A stretch of 64,000 nt of DNA, from the NCBI GenBank assembly GCA_037951165.1, contig JBBDHG010000134.1, forward strand, positions 108,501 to 172,500, written 5' to 3'. Below, one piece after another: positions 47,444 through 60,805 of the stretch. The notes under the pieces are model-generated. The model had not been told where the DNA came from. It saw only the letters and a program-made list of their open reading frames with translations, and did not search any database. This DNA comes from Lophius americanus. Lineage: Eukaryota > Chordata > Actinopteri > Lophiiformes > Lophiidae. The translations under genes and the position numbers were made by a program. Position 1 is the first letter of the stretch, and each line of letters begins with the position of its first letter.

Positions 47444-50185
47444 GCTAAAAGTACAATTGTTCTCAGCTCTTTAAAGATAATAACAGACTCTCATCAGATC
47501 TGGGTACATTTTGAGAAATTTACTAATGCCATTATACAGACTCTGAATACACATTGTTTGTTTCCTGTACACATTCACAAATGGGATCAAATGAAAGGCC
47601 TCCCATCCTCTGTGGTCTTTGCTGGGGTGTTTAACGTTGGGGGGCCCCACTTCTGTAACAGTGATGGGAGAGGGTTCTGTTCATCTTCTCGTTATACTCT
47701 GAGGACTCTCAGGAAGTGGTGGTCTGTAATGGAGTTGGGAGGGGATACTTGTGGTTTGTAAGCGGGAAAAGGCCTTCCTCTTATCATCATTCATATTCTG
47801 TTGGTACCCAACCTCACCAGAATCCACACAACAAAATAACATACAGAGAATGTTCCTCTGCAGTGCACATTTATGAATTTGCAATGAGATTCTCAATCAA
47901 TAAACTGGCATCTGCATCAAATAGATAGAAATAATTCAGTATCCAGTTAGAAAAAACTGTTCTACAAATATTTGTTGGAAACAAATATAACACCTATGTG
48001 GTTCTAACAGTGCCGAGTTTCCACTAGATCCCCCTGAGTGGTCCTGCTAATGAACAGTCATAGTAAATGGAAGATTATTTATAACCAGTATGCTTACGTG
48101 CTTGGAAATTATGCATTTGGAAATCTAGTGTTGTGGGAGACTTATCGTCAAACAGATTTATTTTAGCACATGTAAAAAAAAAAGGATTGTAAATATGTAA
48201 GATGCATCATGTACGTTTGATGTTTAATTAATCACACACTTATGACGGAGTACTGTATTGTATCTTTATAAAGGCATTGCTCAGGCGTACTTTCATATTC
48301 AAAAAGGTTTACATAATTGAAAAACACGTTTGAGAACTGCCTCTTTTAAAACATCCTGACAACTGCAATTTATCTCCAAATGATGATACCATGTTCTTAA
48401 TATTATACTTTAATCTAAAAGGTACGCCTTTTGAGTGCTATCAGCTTGTATACTGTATTATTTAAAGTGTTGCTTGCATCTGAATTCATCATCTGAATTT
48501 ACAGTTTATAGCCAGGCAAACAATAATGGTGAACATGAAATATAGTATAGCTCCATCATAAAACTCTCAACCCTTAACAACCACTTGTCCTTGTCTCCTT
48601 GAGTTGTTAGCCAATGTTTGAGAATCTCAGGTAGACATTCCATTGAAAGCTGTTCGCTGTGAGGAGTTAAGAAATCTTACCTGGTATCCTTAGTTTGTGT
48701 ACCTTATCATTACAAATCAAAAGTACAATAGATTATTTGTCTTCCAATTTTGCATTAATATATTCCTTTCAGGCCATAAACTCTCCCTCAAACGAAAACT
48801 AAAAGTGCCTTTTGTGACCAAATAAAAATGTTCATTCACATGCTTGTCTAATGCAAGTGAGTGGCAAAAAATAACCTTAGCCTTACGGAATATAAGAGTT
48901 GTATCAAACAGGAAACAACACAGTTCCTATTCCTATAATTTGCAGTGTAAATAACAATATATAATAATAATAGTAATGATATAGTATAGTATATGATAGT
49001 GATGATTCTAAAAAGGAAAAATTAATGACTTTTTTTTAAGAAACACTGAGCTGTTTATTATTATTTTAGCTAAAAAATGGTAATATAATAAGAAATGTTT
49101 ATTTATATATATACTGTAGCCCACTCTGCTAGCCTATCAGCGATTTAATAAAGAAATGATTGTATATCAGATAACTGCCCATTCAACAATTCAAAAATAA
49201 GAATAAGAGAATAAGAAGAGGACATGGGAGACGTCCACATCTACAAAAATCAACAAACTTGACAAAAACAGGCAGAACGAGACAAACTTGAATACTGCAT
49301 AAAGAGCTACTGGGAACAGGGGGAGGCTAAACATCAGGAAGGAGAAACACAAGACAGACAGGAGGGGAGAGAGGAAGAGAGAAAGGACAGGAGGTATAAA
49401 GTGAACTAGGACACGAAGAACAAAAATACAAATTAAAATGGGAGACAATAACAGAAAATCTTGAACCATGACCCTTCAAAATAAAGTCTAACCCGATATC
49501 ATAACCATGACATTTACACTCATTACAAAAACTAACATGATGCCTTATTTGACATTTGTGTTGTGTTTCTCGTGGGTTTTTTCAGCATTAGTGTTGCAGA
49601 TATCACATATTGAAGACATATAATTCAGCTTTATGATGGCATACTGGTAGAATGAAGTGTTATAAGCTAATAATGAGTATATATGAGATATGTAGCAGTG
49701 TGGACCGGGGAACTAACACCATTAAAGGGTAGTGATGAATGATAGTGATAGAACTCTCAGCTGGAGTTCATGTGACTTTGTGCATATGTGAAGCACTGAG
49801 TGCTGCTGTGCTCAGATTTAGCACCGCTAGCAGTAAAACAAAGACCAGAGAGACGTAAAGGGAGGGATGATGCTTCAACTGTTTACAAGCAGCTGAAATG
49901 TAAGAATAGTCCTTCAAAATATCATGTCTGTCAAATTCCTTTTTTCTTCAAATTATATCACTACGGTTGGAGAAAAGTGCAACTGAAGTAACAGCGACTC
50001 TCCTCGTGTAGACTCTCCCTCCTGCTCTTTGTAACATGCAGCAGTGTTTATGATGTCATCACTACAATTATCCACAAATAGCATACAAATACAGTAATTA
50101 CATCTGGTAAAGCTAATCATGTCAAACAAACTCACTTAAGGTTTTTCACACTGTAAAACCTTATCTAAATCATATGTGTTATACA
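47444..50185. other. Intergenic DNA between receptor genes A and B
   Basis: AT-rich sequence with a purine-rich stretch at about 49200-49440. No coding exon, RNA gene or recognised element. 44605-45740, upstream of receptor A, is likewise empty apart from a CT-rich stretch near 44640; no clear promoter element was identified. Confidence 0.5.
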
Positions 50186-50367
50186 ACAATCAGCCATAAC
50201 ATTAAAACCAGCAGACTAATATTGTGTATTTCCCCTTTTTGTGACCAAATCAGCCGTCTGTGTTCTGCCTTCTTTCTATTAGAACCTCTAAGCTATTTGT
50301 GCTAAAGAACTTCTTCTGTGTTATTGTGATTTCACCTGTCGGTAGTTATAATGTTATGGTTATTCAA
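50186..50367. mobile_element. Short Tc1-derived inverted-repeat element just past receptor B
   Basis: Left end atcagccataacattaaaac and right end gttataatgttatggttatt are near-inverted copies of the Tc1-like terminus seen at 25409, 32040 and 39036. They lie about 180 bases apart with no coding content. The element ends 15 bases beyond the receptor B stop codon, in its 3' UTR. Confidence 0.65.
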
Positions 50368-50381
50368 TGTATGTGGCATAC

Positions 50382-53300
50382 TTATTCTTCTGAATCCATC
50401 CAGTTGATAATCATACAGAATAAAAACGAAGCAGTAGCAATGATATAGAAGATGAAGAAAACTCTGTTGATTGTTACAGTCTTTCTGGTCCAGTAGCCAC
50501 ACTTCTCCTCTTCCTCCCTGCTTCTGCGGAGGTGAGTCAGTGTTTGCACCACTACCCTCAGCTCGTCAGAGAGCTTCTCAAAGACAAGAGACTCCTCCAT
50601 CGGTTGGCTCCTGCTAACCTGCAGAGATGGTTTTGAAGTCAGTGATTAAAAGCTATTTCCACAACATGAGAATAGTTGAGATTTTTTGGGTGATTTTGTC
50701 AGTACCAGGAAACTTAATCCCGACCTTCAGTGGTTCAGCTGGTGATTCATTAGCAGACACATCACAGACATACGCCGTCCATTTCTTGTCATCTGGATGG
50801 AGATATTGGATACAAAAGATGGCATTGGGCATCTTCAAAATCATAACAAATCTAATTCTATGCAAATTTTCACCTATTTACTTGTGGCAGAAGAAGAAAA
50901 GGAAAATTATCTAGTGTTATATATGTATTTAAAATTATTTGATACATAGATTTTTTGAAAATTAGTTGTTTTTTTTATTAGTTTTGATAGATAAATATTA
51001 ATGATTTCAAATTTCATATTAAAGAAAGAATGTGCCTTATATATGAATTCAGTTTGTTAATCATAACCACATGACTATTGGTGTAACGGAGCGACATTTA
51101 TCAGTGCTCTGTATACTGACTTTTATGCCCACTTATTCACAGTACAGTAATATTACTTTAAACTCATGCATTTAGGTTGGCATACAGCACTCTGGCTTCC
51201 CTGTAAAAAATAATGAAAATAGAGGAATGAGAATCTACAGAGCTAATACTGATTTAGGCGTTGTGCTGCGAGGAGCGCTCAAACCACATGTGAGATTCCC
51301 ACTCAGATCGGAGATGGTGCGAGATCTCTATGAAGAGAAAAATATCAAAGTTTTCAATAAGTTACCCAAAGTCATTCCTGTTGACCCCTGATGTCTAGGG
51401 TAGTGGAAAGCTGTGATATTCGGTTTAATTTATCTTTTAATAGTGTTTTTCTTCGAAGACTATGGAGAAAAAGTTGTATTAAATAAATAATACAAGTAAT
51501 AAATTGAGAAAAAGGGATATCTATTCCTGAAAAGTCAGGGATATTATGGAATCATCGTCAAGTCTTGACAAGATCCTTTGTGTCAACGCGATAACTCAAA
51601 TTATATCATGGATCATTTTCAACTTTATACTTTCATAGACCGTAGTGCGAGGAAGAACTTGGTTGATTTTGGTAAAAGTCGCTTGCATAGTTCTGACAAT
51701 AGGGGGAGATTTATCTCAAAAAGTTTTTGGGCCATGATTTTCTTAATCGTTTGATATAGTCCAAATTTGGTGCATATGAATCGACTCGAAATGATCTATC
51801 TCGAATAAATCAATTTTAATTTAAATAGTTCATATTTTTTCTCACTACAGGGAGCATTTTACGAAGAACACTGTTTTTCCAACTTAACTTCCTAACCTTT
51901 GGTCCGATTTAGTCCAGATGTGGTTCATCTGAACCCACTCAAGGAGATCTATCTCGTAAATATTATATTTTACTCTAATAGTTTATATTTTACTCACTTC
52001 GGGGAGCAGGAAAATGAATGTCCACATAACTTTGCATATGATTTGAGGAGTTCAATGAGGGGTATTGCTTGTACAACGCAGGAGATTGGGGACTTTTCGG
52101 GGATATACCTTTGCTGCGAGAGACAACATTAACCGATCTGCGATTATTAGCATTCATTCCAATTTATATTGTTCATTTACAATTTAATTCATTACTATTT
52201 GCATGACTCCTGCATACAAAGTGAATAATGACTCTGTAAGCTGGGTTGCAAAGTAAGGCAGGCCCCGAATATGTGTGGGGATCCCCAAATTGTCACCCAA
52301 CTCTCGTCCAATCTAAGCTTGGATGAACTTCATCATCATCACATCCTGCAATCGTACCAAAGAGATGGACGACTTCTTGTTTTCCACATGCATACCTACA
52401 ACCTTGCCTTCATGTAATACCACCCACCTTCTTTTGAGTTGGCTTTGTCGTGATTGTTACAGTCCTCTCTCAGGCTTGTGTCTTTTTCCAACTTGTTTTT
52501 ATGATATAGAGAGTCCTTCTCCATCAGATACTTCACCAAAATTGTCTCCAGGAGGCTCAGCATCATCAAACCAAAAATCCCTATACAGTAGACCACTGAG
52601 GGAGAAGGCAGCATTATTAATGCAGATCATAGTCACATATTCAGTCAGTAAGGGCAGGTTAGACTCTCCACAACGGTTGAAGGTGAAAGGATAATGATTT
52701 GTACCAACCTTCATGGTCACCAGAGGATCAATCTTACTAGCCAAAGCTAAACTTATAGACAATGGAAAGATGTTCATCCTTCGCAAACATAGGTGTCATA
52801 GCATTGTCACTGAAACCCTGTTGGCATGCAAACAGCCCCACAGAGTGGCTAGCACCGCTCTGGACGCTTTTCAATCTTTACCTACAAGTGGAATCCTGTT
52901 TGACGAAGAAGGTAGAATTTCATTCAGAATAAGCTGCATCACAGTGACAGCAAGCATCACAGTGACCTTGAAACCAATCTTCTCGCCCCCGCAGTCGGAA
53001 ATCAGGAAGGAGGCCAAGTCCAGACACAAGAAGAACAGGATGGGCAGCAAGAAGTTTACAATGTAGAGGTGAGGACGCCGCTTCATGGAGATCTGTGAAA
53101 AGAATGCCAGATTTTTCTTCTTCTTACTCCAACACATCAGAGAAATGGTAAAACACCACCAAGAAACACATAGACTTTAAATAAAACATCAGGCAAAACA
53201 ATTTTCAGTGACAACCATGTATCTCTGACTTCTGATTTTTTTTGTTGTGAGTTCAGTCCGAGCAGGAAAGGAGAAAAATACATTTATAAAAGAAGGGATA

Positions 53301-56300
53301 AACATTTTTGGACGGGAGGAACAAAAAGGAAACTGCAATTAAACAAAATTTATGTTTTAAAGAGCAAAGATCAGAATTTTATTCTTTGATTATTGTGGCC
53401 AAAATTATTCCATTAAATCACTTTATTTTTCAATCATTGACTTCAACATTCACTTTTACACATGTACTTTTCTTCTGTGGAGTAAGGTCTATGTCCTTTA
53501 CAGAGCTGAACCTCACATGTATATAAGAACATAATGTGCACATTCTCCTCTTGTGGGCCTTGAAACTGATTTAGGGAGCAGATTTTAACCCTGGTACTAA
53601 GTTACTTGAGTAAATACTTACTTTTGATCCGTCTGTCTGCTTGCAGAAATACTTACAGTGTAAATTAACATGTCTTGTTTGATGTTGAACATGGTGACAG
53701 TTTTTTTGGTGACAGTCATGTTGAGGAAGAGCCACTCGTACTGGGTCCGCATTGTTCCGTCTGTGTCCTCTGAAGAGTTGAGGTATTGAACAAGCTGTAT
53801 TTCGTTGACTGGTTTGGGAGATTAAAAAACAACTGACATGTCGTTCATGTCATTATAATGGAAATGAACGTGTAACCAAAAGATCACAGGTTAAAAACTC
53901 ACCAGAATGTACAACTGACTTAAAGGAGAGGTTGCAGTTCTGAACATCGAAGGGGAATTTGTAGACGTGCATCCTGCAGGTGCTGACCAGAACCATGTCG
54001 TCCTGAACGCTGACCACACCATTACTATAGATAGTCAGATGGGGACTTGGAGGCGCTTTGTCTTTTTCTGTCCTGTATGATAACAGACAGCAAATACATA
54101 TCACATCACATCCAAAAAAATAGAAATACATAGGAACAGGTGCTCCAGAATGTTCAGAATCCGTTACCATCAGTGGTGGACTGTCAGGGTCAGTAAGACC
54201 TTCTCTGCTTGCCCAGGCATGGTCAGAATATTAAAAGAAAATCACTTTCCCATAAGATCTACCACACATCTAAGTCTGCTGCAAGTAATATATTCTGGAT
54301 GTGGTGATTGAGTATTATTAATAATTGAATATTATTTATTATATTTTAAAATTTGAATTACTTGAAATATATTGTCATCATGATCAAGATGGTAAAATGG
54401 CAAATCTCACATAACGTTACAAAAGTAAATAAAGTTACTGATCTACACCTTTAAGAAAAATGCCATTTGGATTAATTGTTTTTTTTTTCAAACTGAACGA
54501 ATCTGGTTCCAAATTTCAGGGAAGATTTTCATGGTCTAGATATCACATGCATTTTAGAACTATCTAGTTACTGTTGTATCTGTATGTGGATTTTTCACAA
54601 AAGCGCATTTGTACATACATCTCTTCAATGGATATATCTGGTTTCCACAAAACTTCAGTAGGAATTGCAACACTCTCAATGCCACAAAAGTCCTCTGGAT
54701 TCCATTGAATATGTTCATTCTGCCACATCTACAGAGACAAAAGAAAAAAGAACAAAAAGAAAAAGAAAGAAAATCAAGGGTATTAAAATGAGTATTTATC
54801 ATATCGTCTCAATAGAGTTCAGATTCATTAATCTTCTATTTTTCTCGGAGGGAACTCACTGCGACAATCCAAACATACGGAATAAAGGTCTGGTCAGTCT
54901 CTATCTATGAACAGATAAATATTCATAAAAATGTATGCAGAGAATATAACGGCTGACCCATTACACATTAAACGTATATTGGCCTACGGTAAAACTTTCA
55001 TTCTATATTCCATATAGATAGAAAGTAGATGAATTTTTCCGAACACAAATATGAATGATCATAAATAAAATGTTCAACCACTCACCACATCTAGAATGGC
55101 ATACAGCAGTACATTTAGGGATACTTGTGTGACCTGCTTGTAGTCTCTAACAGGTCGGGCCATGGAGAAAAGCTCGTTGTTTCTGGTCAGGTTCAGGTAG
55201 TTTAAAACATCTTGATAACTGCACACTTCCTCAGAGTTGAGCCCATCCACAGCTGAAAACCTCAAACACGTTAACTCAGAAAGGAATGACTACAGAAATA
55301 TACTGATTTTCAAGTCCAAGAACTTGCTGCTGCTTTGCCACAGCGTCTCAGTTGAGCATAGACGTTTGCCTTCCATCAGTCTTCAGTATCAATCTGTAAA
55401 CACTTACCTGTGTTAACTTTGTTTATGAAAACCACGACAAAAATAAAAAAAATTCTCCATGTTTTGCATTCCCAACATAATTTAATTTAAGTCAAGTTCA
55501 TTTTGTCTGATTTGCAACTTTATGGTAAAAATACCCCATTATGTTATTTCTGTGTGTTTGCTTGGCTTGATTGTGTGTTATGAAAATATTAGTTGACAAA
55601 TTTTCAATGATTATAGTAGTCTAATAACTAAACAGCAAAAATCCAAAATGTAAGCTCCATAAATTGTGGCTTCTCATCCATAGATCTCTGATCAGGCACA
55701 ATTCCACTATCATTGCTGCCGCCCTGGCACCCTTCATTTCTTTCCCCAGTCTCCTAACCTTTTCATGAGTTTAGGGTTTAAAGTTTGGGAAAAAACAACA
55801 ACTATATGGATATTTCTACAAAGAATTGCGTTTTCAGACGAAAGACTACATTTCTTATGACCAAACCTAACATGCTGAAATTGACAAAAATCTACCACAC
55901 AGATGCAACCGAGTTACTTCACAAATTGGGCCGAAAAATGTATGGTCGTTTCTGAGTTGTCTTGAGTATGCATTTGGACAAGCAATATGTTATTTGCTTA
56001 ATCCATCTATTTGGAAGAAAGCTGTATGATTTCCTTAACCTAAAGCCAGGTAGGCAAAATGATGAACCAATTGTTTTAACATGTGTAATTTTATCGGTAA
56101 TGGGGCAGTGGGGTTTGGTTGATTCTGTGGCAAGAGGGAGATAGTGAGAGTATCGATAAGAAAGGTACCAGGATGCAAATTAGTACAAACTGGGAATTAC
56201 AGACACTCAGTAGTTAACTTGGAGAGCTGGGGAGCTCAGTGTTTCCATTAAAGATTTCTGTGTTAAATAGAAATAAAGAACTGTGGCCTGCATCTCCATC

Positions 56301-57140
56301 TGTGCTGTGTGTCAGTGAGAAAAACCCCTGAGGTAGTAACCTCTCGTAAGGACAACCTACACAACAGCTTGATCAATAAGTGTGCATGCTTGTAAAGCAT
56401 AGGAGGATCTGCTGTTAATCAGGGCAGTCTGCTGGCTGCAGGCAGATCTGCAGGGCCACTTCACAACAATGACCACACTCCGGTCTGGTTACTAGAGTTA
56501 CCGATATCTGATACCTATATTAGACAAACTGAATTGGTTAAAAGAGGAAACATTTTCACTAAAATGGTCATCATGTTCTGAAAACTTCTATTTCTGTTGT
56601 CAATTAACAGGCTTATAAGCTAATATATACATAAAGTATATAAAGACAAAGACATGTAATATTGACCAAAATTTAATTAAAACTCAGAAACATTAGGCAA
56701 AAATACAAAATCAATGCAAACAACAACATTAGCTCTCTCTGCAATAATATCCAGCTTTTGTGGTCACAAATGGATAACCACAGGATTTATCATGTCGTCT
56801 GAGTCTAAATGGACTCTTCATTTGAGAACCATCGAACCGCCAAGAACAATATGACTAAATCCTGGAGTGCTCGGAAATGTTTGAAAGCCTGATTCAGTTT
56901 CAGCATCTTTAAGAGCTGTTGGTGGCAGTTTTCTGAAAGAGTTTGCGATCATATATTCCACTTTATTAAAAATATAATCGTCAGTCATTTTCTTTTTCGT
57001 CGCTTAACTATCCACATGGAAAACATGGTAGAATTTTTTTAGTCTAGGTTTTGATGGATTATCCAGAACAATATGGTCGTGAGGCTGAGAGAAAACTTAC
57101 CTGTGAGGAGGAGCAGAGAGAGAAAGCCTGCTGGCATCAT
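50382..57140 (-). CDS. Cys-loop receptor subunit B, 5-HT3-receptor-like, ten exons, 455 aa
   Basis: Exons in transcript order: 57101-57140, 55086-55252, 54860-54904, 54619-54728, 53903-54072, 53657-53808, 52882-53092, 52428-52595, 50725-50792, 50382-50618. All phases match subunit A and exons 3, 4, 5 and 7 are identical in size (45, 110, 170, 211). The signal peptide is MMPAGFLSLLLLL. Visible features are W81 in loop D, PDISIEE in loop A, Cys loop C153-C167, a TM1-TM2 exon with the GEKIGFKVTVMLAVTV pore helix, TM3 (IGIFGLMMLSLLET) and TM4 (VFFIFYIIATASFLFCMII). The loop B position after KS is V174 instead of Trp and the loop E position is Q144 instead of Tyr. The exon 9 donor (GTCGGG) is weak. 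It should form a plasma-membrane cation channel, alone or with A or C. A role as an accessory subunit is possible. Confidence 0.87.
51690..52130 (+). repeat. Dispersed repeat in receptor B intron 8
   Basis: Two tandem, diverged units with the phrase agtccaaatttggtgcatatg then cgaatcgac- or ctgaaccc-type variants, ending gggacttttcggggatatacc. The same arrangement and orientation is present at 61685-62070 in intron 8 of receptor C. Confidence 0.7.
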
Positions 57141-57879
57141 GAATGCCGAATCCTGAGTATGAGAGGGGTCTGATCACCGAATGTGCTCCCTGTCCTTTCA
57201 GTGCTGCCTACAAATATTAGGTTACAGTAAAAACACCACTTCCGCTCGAATAGGGCTGGGCAACCAGAGTGCACAACTTTTTTTATTTATTTATTTAACT
57301 GGTGGAACATCAGGAATCTACCACATATTTATTGCACTGCGGGCAGATTAATATTACTGTCAGACTAAACCTGTGGCTTCTACTGTAGAATTAATTGGAC
57401 GAGCTTGAGACTGGGGCTGTGGCCTTGGGTTTAAGATGCCAACCACGGTGAAATGAGTTCATGAGTTCATGAGCAGAAACATCAGAGGCAGAGTGAGCAC
57501 ATTTTCTCAATGAAATGTTTTGACAGAAACACAGTAAAGGACAGCATGCATCAGTCTTCTCCTATTATGTGATTTGCTTATAATACTGACCTTAGAGTCA
57601 CATTGAGTCACTGTTTTAAAACCTCTACTGGACGGACTATTGCTCTCCAGCCTTGCTATTCTGCATCATCTCAGCATACTGCCTCTTCCTCTCATGCGCG
57701 ATATCAATAGTGTCCTCCAAGGTTACTGCCAGTACACTGTAGGATCTAGCAGCTGCAATCTTCAACCAGCATTTCCAAGTCCCGGACATCTTCTTGTTGT
57801 CCAATCCTGCTCATTGTCGGGGGGCTCTCTTTGTCTCTGTCCACCTTCTCAGATAAATTGTGTTTTGAGTTATGCTTTC

Positions 57880-57990
57880 ATGTTCTTGGATCTGAGGATG
57901 TCTCCGAAGATGTTGTCTCCGATGTAGATGATGTTCTTCCCTTGGAGGCTTGCTTTACCTCTAGTGATTCTGTTTTCTGAAGGTTCTAGA
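57880..57990 (-). pseudogene. Possible cytosolic purine 5'-nucleotidase (HAD) exon remnant
   Basis: The minus strand reads KNIIYIGDNIFGDILRSK, resembling the IYIGDHIFGDILKSK motif of NT5C2-family nucleotidases (a HAD acidic motif). A stop follows soon after. The upstream frame (to 58277) is not recognisable as that family. It could be a retro-copied or captured exon fragment. The remaining DNA 57141-60805 holds no other gene that I can see. Confidence 0.4.
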
Positions 57991-58299
57991 GTTGAACACA
58001 GGGGGCATGACGGATGTCCACTCAGACACCGGTTGAGATTTTGGTGTGAAGGACAGATGTCACTAGGTTCTCTAAGTCGGATGTTGGTTTCTCTTGCTCC
58101 TAGTCCCTTCAGCTCATTCTCCTCTTTTGATGCTCTCCCACTTCTTCCACTGCCCCTTCCGGCCTTGTGAGACACTCTAAGCACATTTGGTAGCCTCCTC
58201 CTGATGCTGGACTTCCAGGACGAGAAACCTTCACAGTTCTTACTAGGTTGTCTTGTACCATAATTTTCTGCCCTCACCTAGACCCAATTCTCATCCTCC

Positions 58300-60805
58300 T
58301 TAGTCAACAATGCCAGCATCCTGAAGCGCTGACTTTCCCATTGTATAGTTTCATTTTGGGCTTATTTTGACTTTGTTTTCAGTACTGTCAGTCCTGTGAG
58401 AGGGAAAACTCCAATCTTTCCTTGTAATGCTGAGACTCCTCTACGCGACTTGAGAGAAACATCTCAAGAATGCCCTGTAATAACAGTGTCCCAACAGTGC
58501 ACTAATCTGGTCAAGTCCACAGCTGTGGAACAGAAGTTGTCATATTGTGTTGTGTCTATTTGGTTCAAATTACAAGGATAAATTAAGGACACAAAATGAA
58601 ATGGGTTCCAGAGATTAATTCAGAGAAATTAATTATTAATTGATTTTCAGTGCACTTTATGGCATTTTCACCCATTTGGGTTTCTTCCAGGTCAAAGTCA
58701 GCCTCTCAGGTTTCACCAGTGAGATGGAGCTAGTGCCTGTGAAAAAAACGTTTTGATTTCAAAACTTATGAATGTATAAAAGGTCTCAACATTTTTTATA
58801 TTCATTAAGGGATCTTGGTATGAGGATAAAAATAATTCCTGTGAAGTTTATGTTCCTGACAGTTAAAAAAAAAAAAAAATCTCTTTTCATCCACCAATAT
58901 CTGGATTTACAATCAAACCTAGCAAAACAGTAGCTTAGAGCCATTTGCACTAACAACCATTTATTGTGGTCATCGAGAAGCTATTATGAGATGGGCGTTG
59001 GCAGGATTGTGGGGTTTTATCTCATTATTCCAGTAATGATCTTCATTTAAGCATCATTGCAGTCATAATGTATGAAAATGGCTTTCCATTTGAGGTCAGT
59101 CCAACCCATTTCTGAAACATGGCGAGGAGCACCATTTTCTATTCCATTTAAGCCAAGTCTTGATGGGGAAAGTACACCACATTTCAAAGAAATTTGGGAC
59201 ATTTGCAATTTGTTATTGATTTTAGTGTAATTGAAAACAACGAAAAAAGACAGGATATATAGTATTCATACTGATAAACATTTTCAATATAAACATGCAC
59301 TACAAATGTGATGCCTGAAACATGTTTTAAAAAATAGGATTCCAAGGGCATTTTCATTATTGATGGGCATCATCATCATCATCTCATAACAACAGTCACG
59401 GACCTACGAAAGTTATTATAATTCATTCTGAGTGGGACTTGGATGTTTGAAAAAATGTCATGGTCATCTGTCAAATACAATCCACCAAACATATCAACAT
59501 TCTGGAACTAGAGGAAATGTAAAACCATCAATAAGGTGATAGGCTTCATCCTCTGAGGAACATGAGTACCAGTCCATCCAATGGATGTTAATCAACATTT
59601 CCTTTTGTGTCAAACTGGCGCACCAGCTGACTCGCATGGTCATGCGAATACCCATTTCATGTCAACGAATGAGAGTCATCGGCGACATTCCGTGTAAATG
59701 ATTCGTTTTTCTACCCTATGGATCAGCTTGAATAGACTGAACAGCAGCTTGGAATATACAATTCTTTTTAGAGATGGTCTTTCCTGTAGCTTTTAACTTT
59801 AAAATGTTTTAAATGTCTCAAGTTTAGACTTTGGTCTTCAGCCAAGACTATATGATTACAATTAACATGTGTGTGATTGTGTGTGTAATATTGCATTAAG
59901 AAGAAGTTATTTGATTGTTTATTAGTGCATGAAGAAGAGCTGTAGATAGAGACATCAGATACATGTTTTCAAACCAACACTGTGTGCAAATGATCACAGA
60001 ACTGTTCCATCCATTCCATCAAATAAATACAACATCGTATAATATACTGTAAAGCGAAACTACAAGGCTTGACATAAAAATGTAGATTTTAAGGTTTCCT
60101 GCGACAAACAACAACCAGTGAGAGCAAGAACAATTGACAAAGCGGGTAAAGCTGTAATGATAACTGTATCTTGACTTGTAAAATACAAATAGAACAGTTT
60201 TATGAGTTCATGCTGGGTTTAGATTTAGTTACGTACAACATGCGCTTCAGTTGTTGCCATATAATGAAAGATTATTGGTATCAGAAAAGCGAAGGCTTTG
60301 TCACACCATACACTTGACACAAAAAGTGGACTCACCCACAAGGACAAAGCAATTATAAACACATTTTCAGAGTCTTTAATAGTTCATTTTACTGAGTAGA
60401 TTAATTTTGTTCTAGTATAAAAAACACATAAGGCGCTGTGTAAGGACACTGTAGTTGTTGTATACACGTTTGATGTTATCGTCAGCAAACGCACCTGTAG
60501 CCAGTCATTTTAAGGTAGCTCCGATTTTCTGAAATACTCAAGCACTTTGATGCACACACACCTTCTACTTATTTTATAGCGACAAAAGCTCAGTCAAGAT
60601 GTGAGAGTTTATGGCAGTGTTGGAGTCAAAGCTGTGCAATATCATGCAAATACAAAATTGGAAAACACTTAAAGACCAGGTACTTATTAAAATATAAATT
60701 AAAGACAAAGGGAAAGAAAGAAATGAAAATAATATTAGTTTAAGATATATGAAGTCATACCAGAAAACGCTCCATCATATTTGCCCTATGTTCCAAAAAT
60801 CCCTT
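58300..60805. other. Intergenic DNA between receptor genes B and C
   Basis: AT-rich sequence with a short poly-A run near 58866 and a (cat)n near 59370. No exon, RNA gene or mobile element was recognised. Confidence 0.45.

Noticed and set aside
57640..58277. Complete gene around the nucleotidase motif
   Set aside because: Only one short motif is recognisable; the surrounding frames have unrelated composition and stops.
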